DNA of 64,000 nucleotides from a virus (IMGVR_UViG_3300028412_000004:1-64000), one strand, 5' to 3'; shown: positions 1 to 7,777, numbered from the stretch's first letter. The notes: generated by a model from the sequence alone, not told the origin. A program made the numbers and translations.

Positions 1-1
1 A

Positions 2-124
2 AACTTCATCGAAGGAGTTGGTGGATTCGGCAAATCCCCGCTGCTCGCCCTGCAAAATCTCGTGGAAGAAATCGCCAAGCAGGAAGGTCACCCGTGCGAC
101 GACGCAAAGATATTTCTCCGATGA
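2..124 (+). CDS. C-terminal end of a protein entering from upstream
   Basis: Only the last 40 codons are present, read in the frame starting at base 2 and ending at TGA 122-124. The fragment contains GVGGFGKS, which fits a Walker A pattern, but too little remains to see an ATPase fold. It ends in a short acidic-basic tail. No function is assigned. Confidence 0.5.
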   Translation, partial: NFIEGVGGFGKSPLLALQNLVEEIAKQEGHPCDDAKIFLR

Positions 125-178
125 ACATCGAAGTGTCTCATGACTGAGGAACGAAGGAATTTAGACAACTGACTGGTT

Positions 179-472
179 ATGAAAAATTGGACTGAACGAG
201 GACTAGACAAACTATCGCTAAACGTGGCGAACCCAGTGGAACATGCCGCCGAAGAGTATTGGTGTGCTATGAAGATACTAGATGAACGAAACATTCCGAG
301 ATTCTACGAAGACGAAGAGCTTTCCCTTGTGGGGCGTATCGACTTCGCTATGGGCTGTTTTCATAACACCGAGGAAGGCCAGCTGAATGTCGCGGCGAGC
401 GGACAGAAAGAGGACGTTTGCAAGAAATGCGCCGAAATGGAAGAGGCAGTTACCAACTCGCCTACGCGCTAA
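179..472 (+). CDS. Small hypothetical protein, 97 aa
   Basis: The ATG follows an A/T-rich stretch without a Shine-Dalgarno site. The protein is acidic in the middle (YEDEEL) and ends with a cysteine pair (CKKC) and a short polar tail. The motif GRIDFAMGCF is distinctive, but I do not recognise the family. It opens a run of small unknown genes on the same strand. Confidence 0.55.
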   Translation: MKNWTERGLDKLSLNVANPVEHAAEEYWCAMKILDERNIPRFYEDEELSLVGRIDFAMGCFHNTEEGQLNVAASGQKEDVCKKCAEMEEAVTNSPTR

Positions 473-503
473 AAAAATACATCAACACAAAGAAAGATTA
501 ACT

Positions 504-968
504 ATGGCTAATTATTACTGCACTGCACGAACGAACTACTTCATGGTCAAAAGCCTCAAGGAGTTCGCCGAATCAATGTCCCGCTTCGACGTACAAATTA
601 TCTTCGAAGATCGACACTATAAGGAAGAGGAGTTGAAAGCCCACCTGGCTCAGGACATCCCCCACGAGGTCGGGCTATACTCCATCGACGAAAACAGCGG
701 AGACTGGTCCACCATCGACCCGGATGACGAATACTACGACTTGACGCAGGAGGAGAAGGACATGTCCTTCTACGAGATCGTCGCACAGCACCTCACCGAG
801 GACGCTGTTGCGGTGTTCCAGGAGGTTGGCGCAGAGAAGGCCCGATACCTGTGCGGCTACGCCGTAGCAATCCGGCACGACCTGAAGACGCTTGATGTCA
901 GTATCGACGACATCTTTGTCAAGGTGCAGGAACAATGGGGCAAGGAGCCCACACTCTGCCAATACTGA
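504..968 (+). CDS. Conserved phage-type hypothetical protein, 154 aa
   Basis: The frame is open from 387, but the ATG at 504 follows an A-rich tract like other starts here and gives a protein beginning MANYYCTARTNYF. That opening resembles small phage and plasmid proteins of the MANYxxTxRTNYF type (recollection only). The protein is acidic and looks globular, with no membrane segment. Function is unknown. Confidence 0.65.
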   Translation: MANYYCTARTNYFMVKSLKEFAESMSRFDVQIIFEDRHYKEEELKAHLAQDIPHEVGLYSIDENSGDWSTIDPDDEYYDLTQEEKDMSFYEIVAQHLTEDAVAVFQEVGAEKARYLCGYAVAIRHDLKTLDVSIDDIFVKVQEQWGKEPTLCQY

Positions 969-1042
969 TGGCGCTACACCGTATGGACGTCGATTACGGA
1001 CGTCTTATAGTAGAGACAAAAATAAAAAGAAAGAGAAATATT

Positions 1043-1438
1043 ATGGGAAGATCAGTAGAAACATCGAGCAGCGCCCTGAGCGTAACGTATACCACCTTTG
1101 AACCGGAGCCCGATGACGAGTTCGAATGGGATTGCTTTGTCGAGGATATACAGGAGTATTTGCCCACCTTTTACCCCTCACTTGAGAAGGCGGACGATTG
1201 GTTATGTTACCCCTACCAGGAGACTGCAATCATCCTGCAGAATGAACAGGTAAATATATGCCTGTCTGAATACTGCGGGGTGTGGGCCATCCAAGTCATT
1301 CCCCGGGAAGATCGAGACGATTCAGCGCTGGTTAAACGTAACGGGACCCTGATCGGGGATCGCATCGAATCAATCTGGGGTCAGCTTAAAAAGCTTGGCT
1401 CTTTTTCCAACGGCGAAGTCGTATTTGCCTCTGCTTAA
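1043..1438 (+). CDS. Hypothetical protein, 131 aa
   Basis: An upstream extension to 935 is open, but the ATG at 1043 has the local start context (AAAGAGAAATATT before ATG). The protein is acidic with many aromatic residues (EFEWDCFVEDIQEYLPTFYP). I see no catalytic motif or membrane helix. It is the next gene after the MANYY protein and precedes a 27-codon ORF. Confidence 0.6.
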   Translation: MGRSVETSSSALSVTYTTFEPEPDDEFEWDCFVEDIQEYLPTFYPSLEKADDWLCYPYQETAIILQNEQVNICLSEYCGVWAIQVIPREDRDDSALVKRNGTLIGDRIESIWGQLKKLGSFSNGEVVFASA

Positions 1439-1468
1439 ACTATCACCAACCACAAACGAAAGAGAAAA

Positions 1469-1552
1469 ATGAATGACCTAATTACATCAAACGCGATCAT
1501 CAACCGTAAGCTCAATCCTACCCGAACGTGGGTTGAGGAAATTTCTTTCTGA
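1469..1552 (+). CDS. Very small ORF, 27 aa
   Basis: ATG 1469 to TGA 1550-1552, preceded by AAAGAGAAAA, the same kind of A-rich leader as its neighbours. The peptide MNDLITSNAII is followed by a basic and aromatic end. It fills a gap between two genes, but coding potential cannot be judged from so short a frame. Confidence 0.35.
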   Translation: MNDLITSNAIINRKLNPTRTWVEEISF

Positions 1553-1579
1553 GAACCCCGAAGTAATTAAAACAATATC

Positions 1580-2176
1580 ATGAGCAGTAATAAAAAGAAA
1601 TACACCAGAGAGACCGCGGAAACGGCCCTATGCATTTGGGAGTGGGTGCTGGAAAACCGCCTACATAAAGCCAGCCGCAACGTTACTATCGAGACGTGGC
1701 TGTCTAAAGTCGGAGGAACGGTCTCGCTACGGGCGCACGTGTTGCAGCTTGCAGCATTCATGACGCTGTGTGAGCGTGAACTGGAGAAGTCGGAGAATAC
1801 CCTGGATCTATGGATCGCACCATTCGATTGGGAGATCGTTCCTAAAGTTATGGCACGCTACACTTGTGGTGAGTTCCCAGTTACCCTAGATAAAGCGAAG
1901 TTCCAATACGCAGTGGCGTTTACCTACGCCACTCAATACGACAGCAAAACAGGGAAATTCAAAATTCAAATACCATCACTGCGTGGGTGGGCTGATGTAA
2001 AAGTATCGGAGGACGGCGGCACTTATAAGGACAATCACTATGATAGTGCGCGAGAAGCCGGCGAGGAGTTGGATGGTATGATGCAGGATCTACCTGATTA
2101 CGTTGGGCGCGTTGTTACAGCAGACACGGAAGCCGACGAGGACCTATACGATACGGATGATGCAGCGCTACTATGA
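1580..2176 (+). CDS. Hypothetical protein with a KIQ-P-GWAD motif, 198 aa
   Basis: The N-terminal two thirds look helical. The C-terminal third has FKIQIP...GWADVK, a short pattern that recurs in the 103-aa protein at 12625 (YKIQVP...GWADLK), so both may carry the same small domain. The end is strongly acidic (EADEDLYDTDD). The stop overlaps the next start (2173). Function is not recognised. Confidence 0.65.
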   Translation: MSSNKKKYTRETAETALCIWEWVLENRLHKASRNVTIETWLSKVGGTVSLRAHVLQLAAFMTLCERELEKSENTLDLWIAPFDWEIVPKVMARYTCGEFPVTLDKAKFQYAVAFTYATQYDSKTGKFKIQIPSLRGWADVKVSEDGGTYKDNHYDSAREAGEELDGMMQDLPDYVGRVVTADTEADEDLYDTDDAALL

Positions 2177-2400
2177 GTGATAAAGTCACATTACTATTCG
2201 CCTGCGACGACGCGCACAAGAGCGACTCTATGTTGCTTCTAGGGTCGGCCTCGGACAGGCAGGAAGCTTATCTACTTCTTACAGGGTTGATCGAGAGGGA
2301 CGGTACCACACCTTTAAGCGCGGATGATGCGCGCCTGTTCCAGCTAATCGGCGAAGGGCAGTTCCACACCACAGAGCTAACAATCGGAGATAAATTATGA
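2173..2400 (+). CDS. Hypothetical protein, 75 aa
   Basis: It starts inside the last codons of the upstream gene and ends overlapping the next start (2397), so the three are probably translationally coupled. The sequence starts MSDKVTLLFACDDAH and has a helical middle. No motif is recognised. Confidence 0.55.
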   Translation: MSDKVTLLFACDDAHKSDSMLLLGSASDRQEAYLLLTGLIERDGTTPLSADDARLFQLIGEGQFHTTELTIGDKL

Positions 2401-2675
2401 AAATACAAGAAACAAACGAATTGAGCAAACCGACTGGTTCTGTGTCCGATGCAGCAAGGGGCGCAGTGGAGGTCTGTAACAAGACTGGTGTGAATCGAGT
2501 AATACCAGCAATTCACCACGGATGTCTTCGATTCCTTCTTTCAGAGGGTCCGGAGAATGTCGGCGGTATCGTGTTTCGAGACGATACCTATAACTACGAC
2601 GCGCTAAAAAAGCTGGCCGATGAAGTAAACGAAATTCTTACACGGAATAATGGCTTGGAGATATATAGCAAATGA
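2397..2675 (+). CDS. Hypothetical protein, 92 aa
   Basis: The ATG overlaps the preceding stop and the gene ends in a 4-base overlap with the next one (2672). The N-terminus is polar and A/T-rich in codons. The middle (VIPAIHHGCLRFLL) looks like a beta strand and helix. No family is recognised. Confidence 0.55.
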   Translation: MKIQETNELSKPTGSVSDAARGAVEVCNKTGVNRVIPAIHHGCLRFLLSEGPENVGGIVFRDDTYNYDALKKLADEVNEILTRNNGLEIYSK

Positions 2676-3211
2676 AACAATCAGAAGACAGAACTATTGA
2701 AGAATGGCATCAAATATTACCTGAAGCGGTGCGAGATATCGCGCTGGAAGAATGCCGCAAACAAGGAATCGATATGTATAGTGTGCGCCCATCGCTAAAG
2801 CAGGCGATTGATACTTTTACCTGGAGCAAAACTTCTCTTGGTTTCGGCTTTTGGGAAGCGATATCCCTACTAGCCTTAGAGTTCAAGCTCCACGCCCCTG
2901 ACTATTCGGATTTCCGGTCCGCCTGCCTCAAGGAACTTCATAGCGTTCAGGGACCCGTCGAGGAGAGCCACGAGAAATCAGCGCTGGAGACCCAGGAAGG
3001 AGGCTCACACTACAAAGACATGAAGATCAAAGTGGTGGAGTATATCGATATCGATATCAATGACATTGACTACCTTTCGGGCAACGTGATCAAATACGCA
3101 TCTCGTCACCGACACAAGAATGGGGCGGAGGATATCCGTAAGGCGATCCACTACTGCCAAATCATCCTTAAGCTGCAATATGCGGAGGACACGGGGGTCG
3201 ATGATGAGTAA
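2672..3211 (+). CDS. DUF3310-like protein, 179 aa
   Basis: The C-terminal ~65 residues carry the pattern of the DUF3310 family, which is common in phages: GGSHYKDM, then VEYIDID, then GNVIKYASRHRHKNG and EDIRKAIHYCQ. The N-terminal ~110 residues are an additional helical region with no motif I know. The DUF3310 domain is linked to phage nucleotide and regulatory genes, but its biochemical role is not settled. It is coupled to the upstream gene and overlaps the next start by a few bases. Confidence 0.75.
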   Translation: MKQSEDRTIEEWHQILPEAVRDIALEECRKQGIDMYSVRPSLKQAIDTFTWSKTSLGFGFWEAISLLALEFKLHAPDYSDFRSACLKELHSVQGPVEESHEKSALETQEGGSHYKDMKIKVVEYIDIDINDIDYLSGNVIKYASRHRHKNGAEDIRKAIHYCQIILKLQYAEDTGVDDE

Positions 3212-3467
3212 GGAGGAACCGACCGGATCTATTGGGGTCGGTGATCGCGTAAGGATAATCGGAGGCGGCCCGATGGCGAGAGGGCTTATTGGAGTCGTCC
3301 AGCGTCTCGACACATCACGGCAGGGGCGATGCTACGTCACGTCAGGCGGGAAAATCTCCCTTGGGGTTTTCGACTCCGAAGAATCCGCGAGAGAAGCCTG
3401 TGAAAGTCACTACCTAGCGAACAAAAAGACCGGCGGACACGAGCCGGCAACAATGAAATCTCAATAA
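3201..3467 (+). CDS. Small KOW/SH3-like protein, 88 aa
   Basis: The frame is open from 3120, but the in-frame ATGs at 3201 and 3204 sit at the end of the DUF3310 gene and give a sensible start (MMSKEEP). Residues ~15-60 read GVGDRVRIIGGGPMARGLIG, which resembles a KOW-like beta barrel that binds RNA or protein. The rest, with DSEESAREACESHYL, resembles the C-terminus of the 85-aa protein at 4913 (AQTFCENHYLEH). The role is inferred only from the fold resemblance. Confidence 0.55.
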   Translation: MMSKEEPTGSIGVGDRVRIIGGGPMARGLIGVVQRLDTSRQGRCYVTSGGKISLGVFDSEESAREACESHYLANKKTGGHEPATMKSQ

Positions 3468-3481
3468 ACCACAAAGATAAT

Positions 3482-3799
3482 ATGCAAAAAGAAGATACAA
3501 ACTCACCGCGAGATGAGGGGTTGCTGCCTCCCGAATTGTTAGCCTTTGTCCGAGTAATCCCACACCCGTGGAAGACAGGGGAAACGCGCAACGTGTACGA
3601 GTTCCCGGTGACTCGGAAAATCATCATCGAGGCTGATCCAACCATCCCGGCGGATGAAATCCTCGATATGGCGGCTCGCTGCCACGACAGGGAGCTAGGG
3701 TTAGATATTACGGGAGGCGCCCTGGTAGGCGGCTACAAGATGTCTCTTTCTCCGGCTAACACGCAGACTACTCAATCCGACAATAACACCAGAGTATAA
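3482..3799 (+). CDS. Hypothetical protein, 105 aa
   Basis: The first codons (MQKEDTN) and the bases just before them are identical over 26 nt to the start of the unrelated gene at 5605. The body contains VRVIPHPWKTGETRNVYEF and no catalytic motif I recognise. It follows the KOW-like gene by 14 bases. Confidence 0.55.
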   Translation: MQKEDTNSPRDEGLLPPELLAFVRVIPHPWKTGETRNVYEFPVTRKIIIEADPTIPADEILDMAARCHDRELGLDITGGALVGGYKMSLSPANTQTTQSDNNTRV

Positions 3800-3803
3800 C
3801 AAT

Positions 3804-4190
3804 ATGGGATTAGGAAATATAGACAAAATAACACCAAAGAAACGCCGCGACTCGGATTTGAGTATGTCGGCTGGTTCTAGGCTGGAACAGGCTATGCTAA
3901 TCCAGCGAGCGATCGACGCTCTAAGGGACTACGATAAACACACCCTGGAGCGCTGCCTCACGCGGGCCCTTTCGGAGGCGGTCAGGAACGCAGCCGACTC
4001 GCAACGCTTAGACTGGCTGCAAGATAACTGTGAGGTGGTAGTCTCGACAAACACGGGAGGCCGAGAGCTTTTCGGTTTTAACGCGCAGATGAGCAGCGAC
4101 TTCCCGGCTCTACGAGAGTTGATAGATGCACAAATTCTTTCCAAGAACACTGAGACCAGACAATCCGCAAACGGAAATAACCATAAGTAA
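3804..4190 (+). CDS. Hypothetical protein, 128 aa
   Basis: Mostly helical, with an ADSQRLDWLQDN segment typical of small phage proteins of unknown role. A 14-nt stretch of its 5' part (3847-3860) is repeated after the gene (4214-4227), suggesting a local duplication. It starts four bases after the upstream stop. Confidence 0.55.
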   Translation: MGLGNIDKITPKKRRDSDLSMSAGSRLEQAMLIQRAIDALRDYDKHTLERCLTRALSEAVRNAADSQRLDWLQDNCEVVVSTNTGGRELFGFNAQMSSDFPALRELIDAQILSKNTETRQSANGNNHK

Positions 4191-4227
4191 AACACCTAAT
4201 CAATCAACTACCAGCGACTCGGATTTG
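3847..4227 (+). repeat. 14-nt direct repeat flanking a gene end
   Basis: GCGACTCGGATTTG occurs at 3847-3860, inside the 128-aa gene, and again at 4214-4227, in the gap before the next start. Downstream similarity continues loosely, both copies reaching CTGGTT. The coordinates span from the first copy to the second. Confidence 0.6.
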
Positions 4228-4250
4228 TCTACATCGCCTGGTTATAAATA

Positions 4251-4508
4251 ATGGCTACAATACAATCTCACCTACAAGAACTCGAAGAATGCCTATCGAA
4301 AGGGCAACTTCTCGACTCGTTTGCCGTGCGGCCTGTGGTGCGCTCGCTAAAGTTCAGTCTGAAACAAATTGAGGCGATGCAAACGGCACTAGCCGACTGC
4401 TGGGAACTGCTCGACGAAGCCGAAAAAGACGAAATTAACATTCGTGACGAAATGGAAAAATGGGAAAGGGCTTACGGTCACTTCCTCCCTTCTAACGATG
4501 AGCACTAG
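4251..4508 (+). CDS. Small helical protein, 85 aa
   Basis: Almost entirely predicted helix with heptad-like spacing of hydrophobics and a highly charged C-terminal half (DEAEKDEINIRDEMEKWERA). It could form a coiled coil. The leader before the ATG is A/T-rich. Function is unknown. Confidence 0.55.
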   Translation: MATIQSHLQELEECLSKGQLLDSFAVRPVVRSLKFSLKQIEAMQTALADCWELLDEAEKDEINIRDEMEKWERAYGHFLPSNDEH

Positions 4509-4600
4509 CACGCAGAGAGAGAGGAACTAGCGAAAGGCATTGCCTGGCTCGGGCTTGATTGCCTCTACCATAGATCACGGAATCGGAGCTCAGCTAATGG

Positions 4601-4616
4601 CTTTAATTTAGAACGC
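4601..4616 (+). repeat. 16-nt repeat, copy 1 (CTTTAATTTAGAACGC)
   Basis: The same 16 bases occur at 7949-7964, where they form the end of a 47-aa gene and reach the next start. Here they lie in a gap between genes and may be the remnant of a similar gene end. The whole gap 4509-4710 otherwise holds only the pseudoknot. Confidence 0.5.
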
Positions 4617-4627
4617 CGAGTTATCTG

Positions 4628-4695
4628 ACCGCCAACCATAAAACAATAAAATTGAACAAGGACGCTGACTGGCGGTTCAAAGCGACGCCTTGTTC
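4628..4695 (+). promoter_or_regulatory. Candidate RNA pseudoknot, copy 1
   Basis: In this gap, 4628-4634 (ACCGCCA) can pair with 4670-4676 (TGGCGGT), while 4654-4661 (GAACAAGG) pairs with 4688-4695 (CCTTGTTC). The order A-B-A'-B' makes an H-type pseudoknot with an A-rich first loop. It ends 15 nt before ATG 4711. A related element with different pairing sequences lies at 9774-9842. This suggests a cis-regulatory RNA, but no ligand or class is recognised. Confidence 0.45.
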
Positions 4696-4710
4696 GGGAA
4701 TCAAATTATA

Positions 4711-4920
4711 ATGAAAATCGACATAGCGAAAGAAGACCTATGGTGGCTGCGCGAAGCCGTAAAACTATTCATCATCACGATGGAAAATTGCCCGAACCCA
4801 GCGGCGTACTCGAAATGCCCACATGTGGTGAGGAAGGCGTACAAGAAACTCTCGACAGCAATGAGGGGGTGGGATTATGAAGAAAGATATTTTCCGAACG
4901 TGGAGGTGAATCATGCATGA
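4711..4920 (+). CDS. Small hypothetical protein, 69 aa
   Basis: The ATG at 4711 is preferred over the in-frame 4690 because it follows AAATTATA, the local start context. The protein is helical (DLWWLREAVKLFI) with two cysteines. It sits directly behind the pseudoknot, so it is the likely regulated gene if that element is a riboswitch. It overlaps the next gene by 8 bases. Confidence 0.5.
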   Translation: MKIDIAKEDLWWLREAVKLFIITMENCPNPAAYSKCPHVVRKAYKKLSTAMRGWDYEERYFPNVEVNHA

Positions 4921-5170
4921 GCAGCATACTGGATTGAATCAAGTTCTTGGTTCGCTTTTTTGGAGACGGCGCTCGACTGGAACGCACCGCTATTTGAAAG
5001 TCCTGACGGATAGGGGATGTCGTGAAACTGGCTATTACATCTGGCCACATCTTAACGGAAAAACGTTCCATGCCTGTATCGAAGGTCGACAAGATCTAGG
5101 GAAGTTCAAGAACTCCTTAGAGGCGCAGACTTTTTGTGAGAATCATTACTTAGAGCACTGTGAATACTAA
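4913..5170 (+). CDS. Hypothetical protein, 85 aa
   Basis: Basic, with RRRSTGTHRYLKVLTDRG and a C-terminal AQTFCENHYLEH. That end resembles the KOW-like protein at 3201 (REACESHYLAN), so the two may be distant relatives. It overlaps the neighbours at both ends. Confidence 0.5.
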   Translation: MHEQHTGLNQVLGSLFWRRRSTGTHRYLKVLTDRGCRETGYYIWPHLNGKTFHACIEGRQDLGKFKNSLEAQTFCENHYLEHCEY

Positions 5171-5522
5171 TACACAGAAAGGCCGGGAGAAACCGACACC
5201 CAGGTACACCTTGCCAAGCCGGCTATCAAACTTCCTGGGAAGGTGGGGCGAGTATGACCTCTACTTCGACTCTGATTGTTGTATTGCTCGCTACGGCGAC
5301 AAGCCTCACGAGTATCTGGCGGGAGACTGGGAGACGTACAAAGAACAGGCACTCAGCGGTCGTGTATCCTTAGAAAACCAACACCGCAGCCCTACACTTG
5401 AGTGCTTCTTCAGGGCTTACCGCAACAAACTAATCATAGAGGTAGAATGCGCTTCGAATGGCAAGGGCGTTGCTCTGCCTGACGGCATACGAAAAGGACA
5501 GGGAGCGGAAAGAGCGCGGTGA
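5160..5522 (+). CDS. Hypothetical protein, 120 aa
   Basis: Starts at GTG 5160 inside the previous gene. Aromatic-rich middle (WGEYDLYFDSDCCIARYG, WETYKEQAL). The start codon is uncertain because no ATG fits. No domain is recognised. Confidence 0.45.
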   Translation: MNTNTQKGREKPTPRYTLPSRLSNFLGRWGEYDLYFDSDCCIARYGDKPHEYLAGDWETYKEQALSGRVSLENQHRSPTLECFFRAYRNKLIIEVECASNGKGVALPDGIRKGQGAERAR

Positions 5523-5604
5523 AATACCGCTACGAACAACCTACCCGCTGTAGAACACTACCCCGGTACAGCTACAAAATCTAACAACAAACCAAAAGGA
5601 TAAT

Positions 5605-5967
5605 ATGCAAAAAGAAGATACAAATGTAAATGTAGGCTCGGTAATGGGTCGGCTAGCTCGACTGGTTCGACTGGCAAGTAAATGGGCTTGGCGCGAAGAA
5701 TTAGGACGGTATCAAAACGTCACTGAGGACGCCCAGTCATTAGTTGACGCTCTTATGCGTGGAGAACCGGCAAACGCCTATTGTGGGTATGGTCGATACG
5801 GTCAAGCGTCAAACTACCGCGACGAACTGAAGTGTTCGCTCCGTGACCTGAAGTCGAACGATGAGGAGTTGGTAGCTCCCGCTAGTTATGTGAGACCGTC
5901 CACCCGAGGCGAGCTGCACGACAAGCTAGAACAGGGTATCGAGTGCGAGGTAGAGAATAGTGCTTGA
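5605..5967 (+). CDS. Hypothetical protein, 120 aa
   Basis: Shares its 26-nt start region with the gene at 3482, then diverges completely. It contains RLARLVRLASKWAWREELGR and GYGRYGQ. The last codons overlap the -35 box of the IS607 promoter, so the transposon sits exactly at its 3' end, and the native C-terminus may have been replaced on insertion. Confidence 0.5.
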   Translation: MQKEDTNVNVGSVMGRLARLVRLASKWAWREELGRYQNVTEDAQSLVDALMRGEPANAYCGYGRYGQASNYRDELKCSLRDLKSNDEELVAPASYVRPSTRGELHDKLEQGIECEVENSA

Positions 5968-5991
5968 CTACTTAGGCAAACCTAGCATAAT
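5964..5991 (+). promoter_or_regulatory. Promoter of the IS607 element
   Basis: TTGACT (5964-5969) and CATAAT (5986-5991) are spaced by 16 bp, a good sigma-70-type promoter. Between the boxes lies the inverted repeat TAGG-CAAA-CCTA (5973-5984). A repeat in the spacer is the usual operator position for MerR-type proteins, and TnpA carries a MerR-like N-terminus, so autoregulation is plausible (inference). Confidence 0.55.
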
Positions 5992-5999
5992 GTCTGTAA

Positions 6000-6617
6000 A
6001 TGGAGCAGAGATTAATAAAGATAGGGGATGCAGCTAAGCTGTTGGGAACCACCGTAGATACAATGCGCAAGTGGGATGCTTCCGGGGAAGTAGTTCCGGC
6101 GCGTAAGACTAGAGGGGGTACGCGCTACTACGATTACAATGAGCTGGTAGGCAGCTCCTCTAGTGAGCTGCCTACCATATGTTATGCTCGTGTGAGTTCT
6201 CACTCTCAGAAAGATGACCTAGAACGTCAGCACGCATCTCTCGAGGCCTACTGCGCCGCCAAGGGGTGGAGAAGTGAAACAATAAAAGATCTAGGCTCAG
6301 GGATGAACTACCGAAAGCGCGGGCTACATAGCTTGCTAGAAATGATCCTGCGTAAACGCATGAAGCGGCTTGTATTAACACACAAGGACAGGCTCCTGCG
6401 TTTCGGGGCCGAGCTGGTATTCGCTATGTGTGAACACCAAGGCATAGAAATTGTTATAATTCATAAAGGAGAGCAGCCTTCTTTTGAAGAAGAGTTAGCC
6501 TCCGATGTGTTGGAGATCATCACCGTATTCTCCGCGCGTCTGTATGGTTCAAGAAGCCACAAGCACAAGAAGCTACTTAACACTCTGGAGGAAGAATGTT
6601 CGCAGCCCACAAAATAG
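6000..6617 (+). CDS. tnpA: IS607-family serine transposase TnpA
   Basis: 205 aa, the usual length. Residues ~5-48 form a MerR-like helix-turn-helix (KIGDAAKLLGTTVDTMRKW, then TRYYDYNEL). Residues ~59-190 are a serine resolvase catalytic domain with YARVSS (catalytic Ser66 or Ser67), the LERQ segment and a DRLLRFG arginine motif. It cuts and joins DNA through a phosphoserine link to move the element. The linker between the domains is encoded by a perfect 13-bp hairpin. It overlaps tnpB by 22 bases. Confidence 0.9.
   Translation: MEQRLIKIGDAAKLLGTTVDTMRKWDASGEVVPARKTRGGTRYYDYNELVGSSSSELPTICYARVSSHSQKDDLERQHASLEAYCAAKGWRSETIKDLGSGMNYRKRGLHSLLEMILRKRMKRLVLTHKDRLLRFGAELVFAMCEHQGIEIVIIHKGEQPSFEEELASDVLEIITVFSARLYGSRSHKHKKLLNTLEEECSQPTK
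6145..6177 (+). other. 13-bp hairpin inside tnpA linker
   Basis: 6145-6157 (TGGTAGGCAGCTC) is perfectly complementary to 6165-6177 with a 7-nt loop. It encodes the junction between the MerR-like and resolvase domains (residues ~49-60). It may be an operator, a translation pause or a structural accident. Confidence 0.6.
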
Positions 6618-7777
6618 AACTACGCCCCACGCAAGCGCAGGCAGACTACATGGATCAGGCGTGTGGCAGCCGCAGGCATTGCTATAACCAGCTCCTAGCA
6701 CGCTTCAAGGAAGACGGTGTTAAGTGGAGTAAGAAGGACGCTTACGCCTACTATATGGAGACCATACGAACACAGTTTGATTGGTATGCGGAGGTGTCAT
6801 CCCGGGTAACCCGCAACGCGATTGATGACCTGGATGCCGCCTTTAAGCATTTCTTTAGGCGCGTAAAGTTGGGGCAGAAGCCGGGGTTCCCTACATTTAA
6901 GCGGAAAGACAGGAATGACTCATTCTCTATGCGTGAAGTTAGTAAGTTCACTGTAGCGGGGAGAACACTGCGTATCGAAAAGCTAAAGACCCGGATTAAA
7001 ATGCGACAACGCATTAGATTTAATGGGGGCGTTAAGCAGGTTACTATCAGTAAGCGGGCAGGTAAATACTTCGCCTCTTTTATGGTAGAGACCGCAGATG
7101 TGTCTGCTCCTCTAAATCAAGCAGGATCTGTTGGAGTAGATCTGGGAATTAAAGAACTTGCTGTATTAAGCGATGGGGCGGTAATCCCAGCTAGTCAGCC
7201 TTTAAAAAGATCCTTAAAGAAATTAAAGACAAAACAGAAGAAGTTGTCACGTAAGCAGAGTGGAAGCAACCGACGCGCAAAAGCCAAGTCGTCGATTGCC
7301 CTACTACATTACAGGGTGGCAAATCAACGAGCAGCAGTGTTGCACGAACTATCAGACTATCTAACGAAAACCTACAAGCGCGTAGTGCTGGAGGATCTAA
7401 ACGTCAAAGGTATGGTTAAAAACCATTGCCTGGCTCGTGCGATATCCGATGCAGGGTTTGGGATGTTTCGACAGATGGTTGAGTATAAAGCCAAATGGCG
7501 CGGGGTGGAAGTTGTCCTTGCAGACAGGTTCTTCCCTTCAAGCAAAACTTGCTCTGATTGCGGCGCGGTAAAGTCAATGCCCTTAAACCAGAGAACCTAC
7601 GAATGTTCGTGCGGTATGTTGAAGGACAGAGACTTAAACGCAGCAATTAACTTAAACAATTACGGTCGCGACACGCTAAAGCGAGACCTTAAACGAACAC
7701 AGGAGAAACGTCAGACTTGCAGAAATGTAAGCCGTTTTGTTAACGGTGTTAATTTACCAACGGCTAGATTAGCCTAG
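6596..7777 (+). CDS. tnpB: TnpB RNA-guided nuclease (IS607-associated)
   Basis: 393 aa, typical TnpB length. It begins with the family-type MFAAHKIELRPT. The RuvC acidic triad is present: Asp182 in GVDLGIKE, Glu266 in VVLEDLNV, Asp346 in DRDLNAAINL. The zinc-finger cysteines are there too (CSDC at 319-322 and CSC at 337-339). TnpB proteins use a transposon-end RNA to cut matching DNA and help keep the element in the genome. All catalytic residues being intact suggests recent activity. The gene has no start signal of its own and is probably translated by coupling to tnpA. Confidence 0.93.
   Translation: MFAAHKIELRPTQAQADYMDQACGSRRHCYNQLLARFKEDGVKWSKKDAYAYYMETIRTQFDWYAEVSSRVTRNAIDDLDAAFKHFFRRVKLGQKPGFPTFKRKDRNDSFSMREVSKFTVAGRTLRIEKLKTRIKMRQRIRFNGGVKQVTISKRAGKYFASFMVETADVSAPLNQAGSVGVDLGIKELAVLSDGAVIPASQPLKRSLKKLKTKQKKLSRKQSGSNRRAKAKSSIALLHYRVANQRAAVLHELSDYLTKTYKRVVLEDLNVKGMVKNHCLARAISDAGFGMFRQMVEYKAKWRGVEVVLADRFFPSSKTCSDCGAVKSMPLNQRTYECSCGMLKDRDLNAAINLNNYGRDTLKRDLKRTQEKRQTCRNVSRFVNGVNLPTARLA
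7730..7774 (+). ncRNA. Candidate 3' part of the omega RNA
   Basis: TnpB guide RNAs overlap the 3' end of tnpB and run to the element's right end. Here 7730-7736 (AGCCGTT) pairs with 7759-7765 (AACGGCT), and GGCTA 7762-7766 can form a small hairpin with TAGCC 7770-7774. The 5' limit and the guide boundary cannot be fixed by eye. Confidence 0.4.

Noticed and set aside
5637-5700. tRNA-like stretch (GGCTCGG..GGCTAGCTCGACTGGTTCGA)
   Set aside because: It has tRNA-like words, but acceptor and anticodon stems do not pair, and it codes within the 5605 gene.
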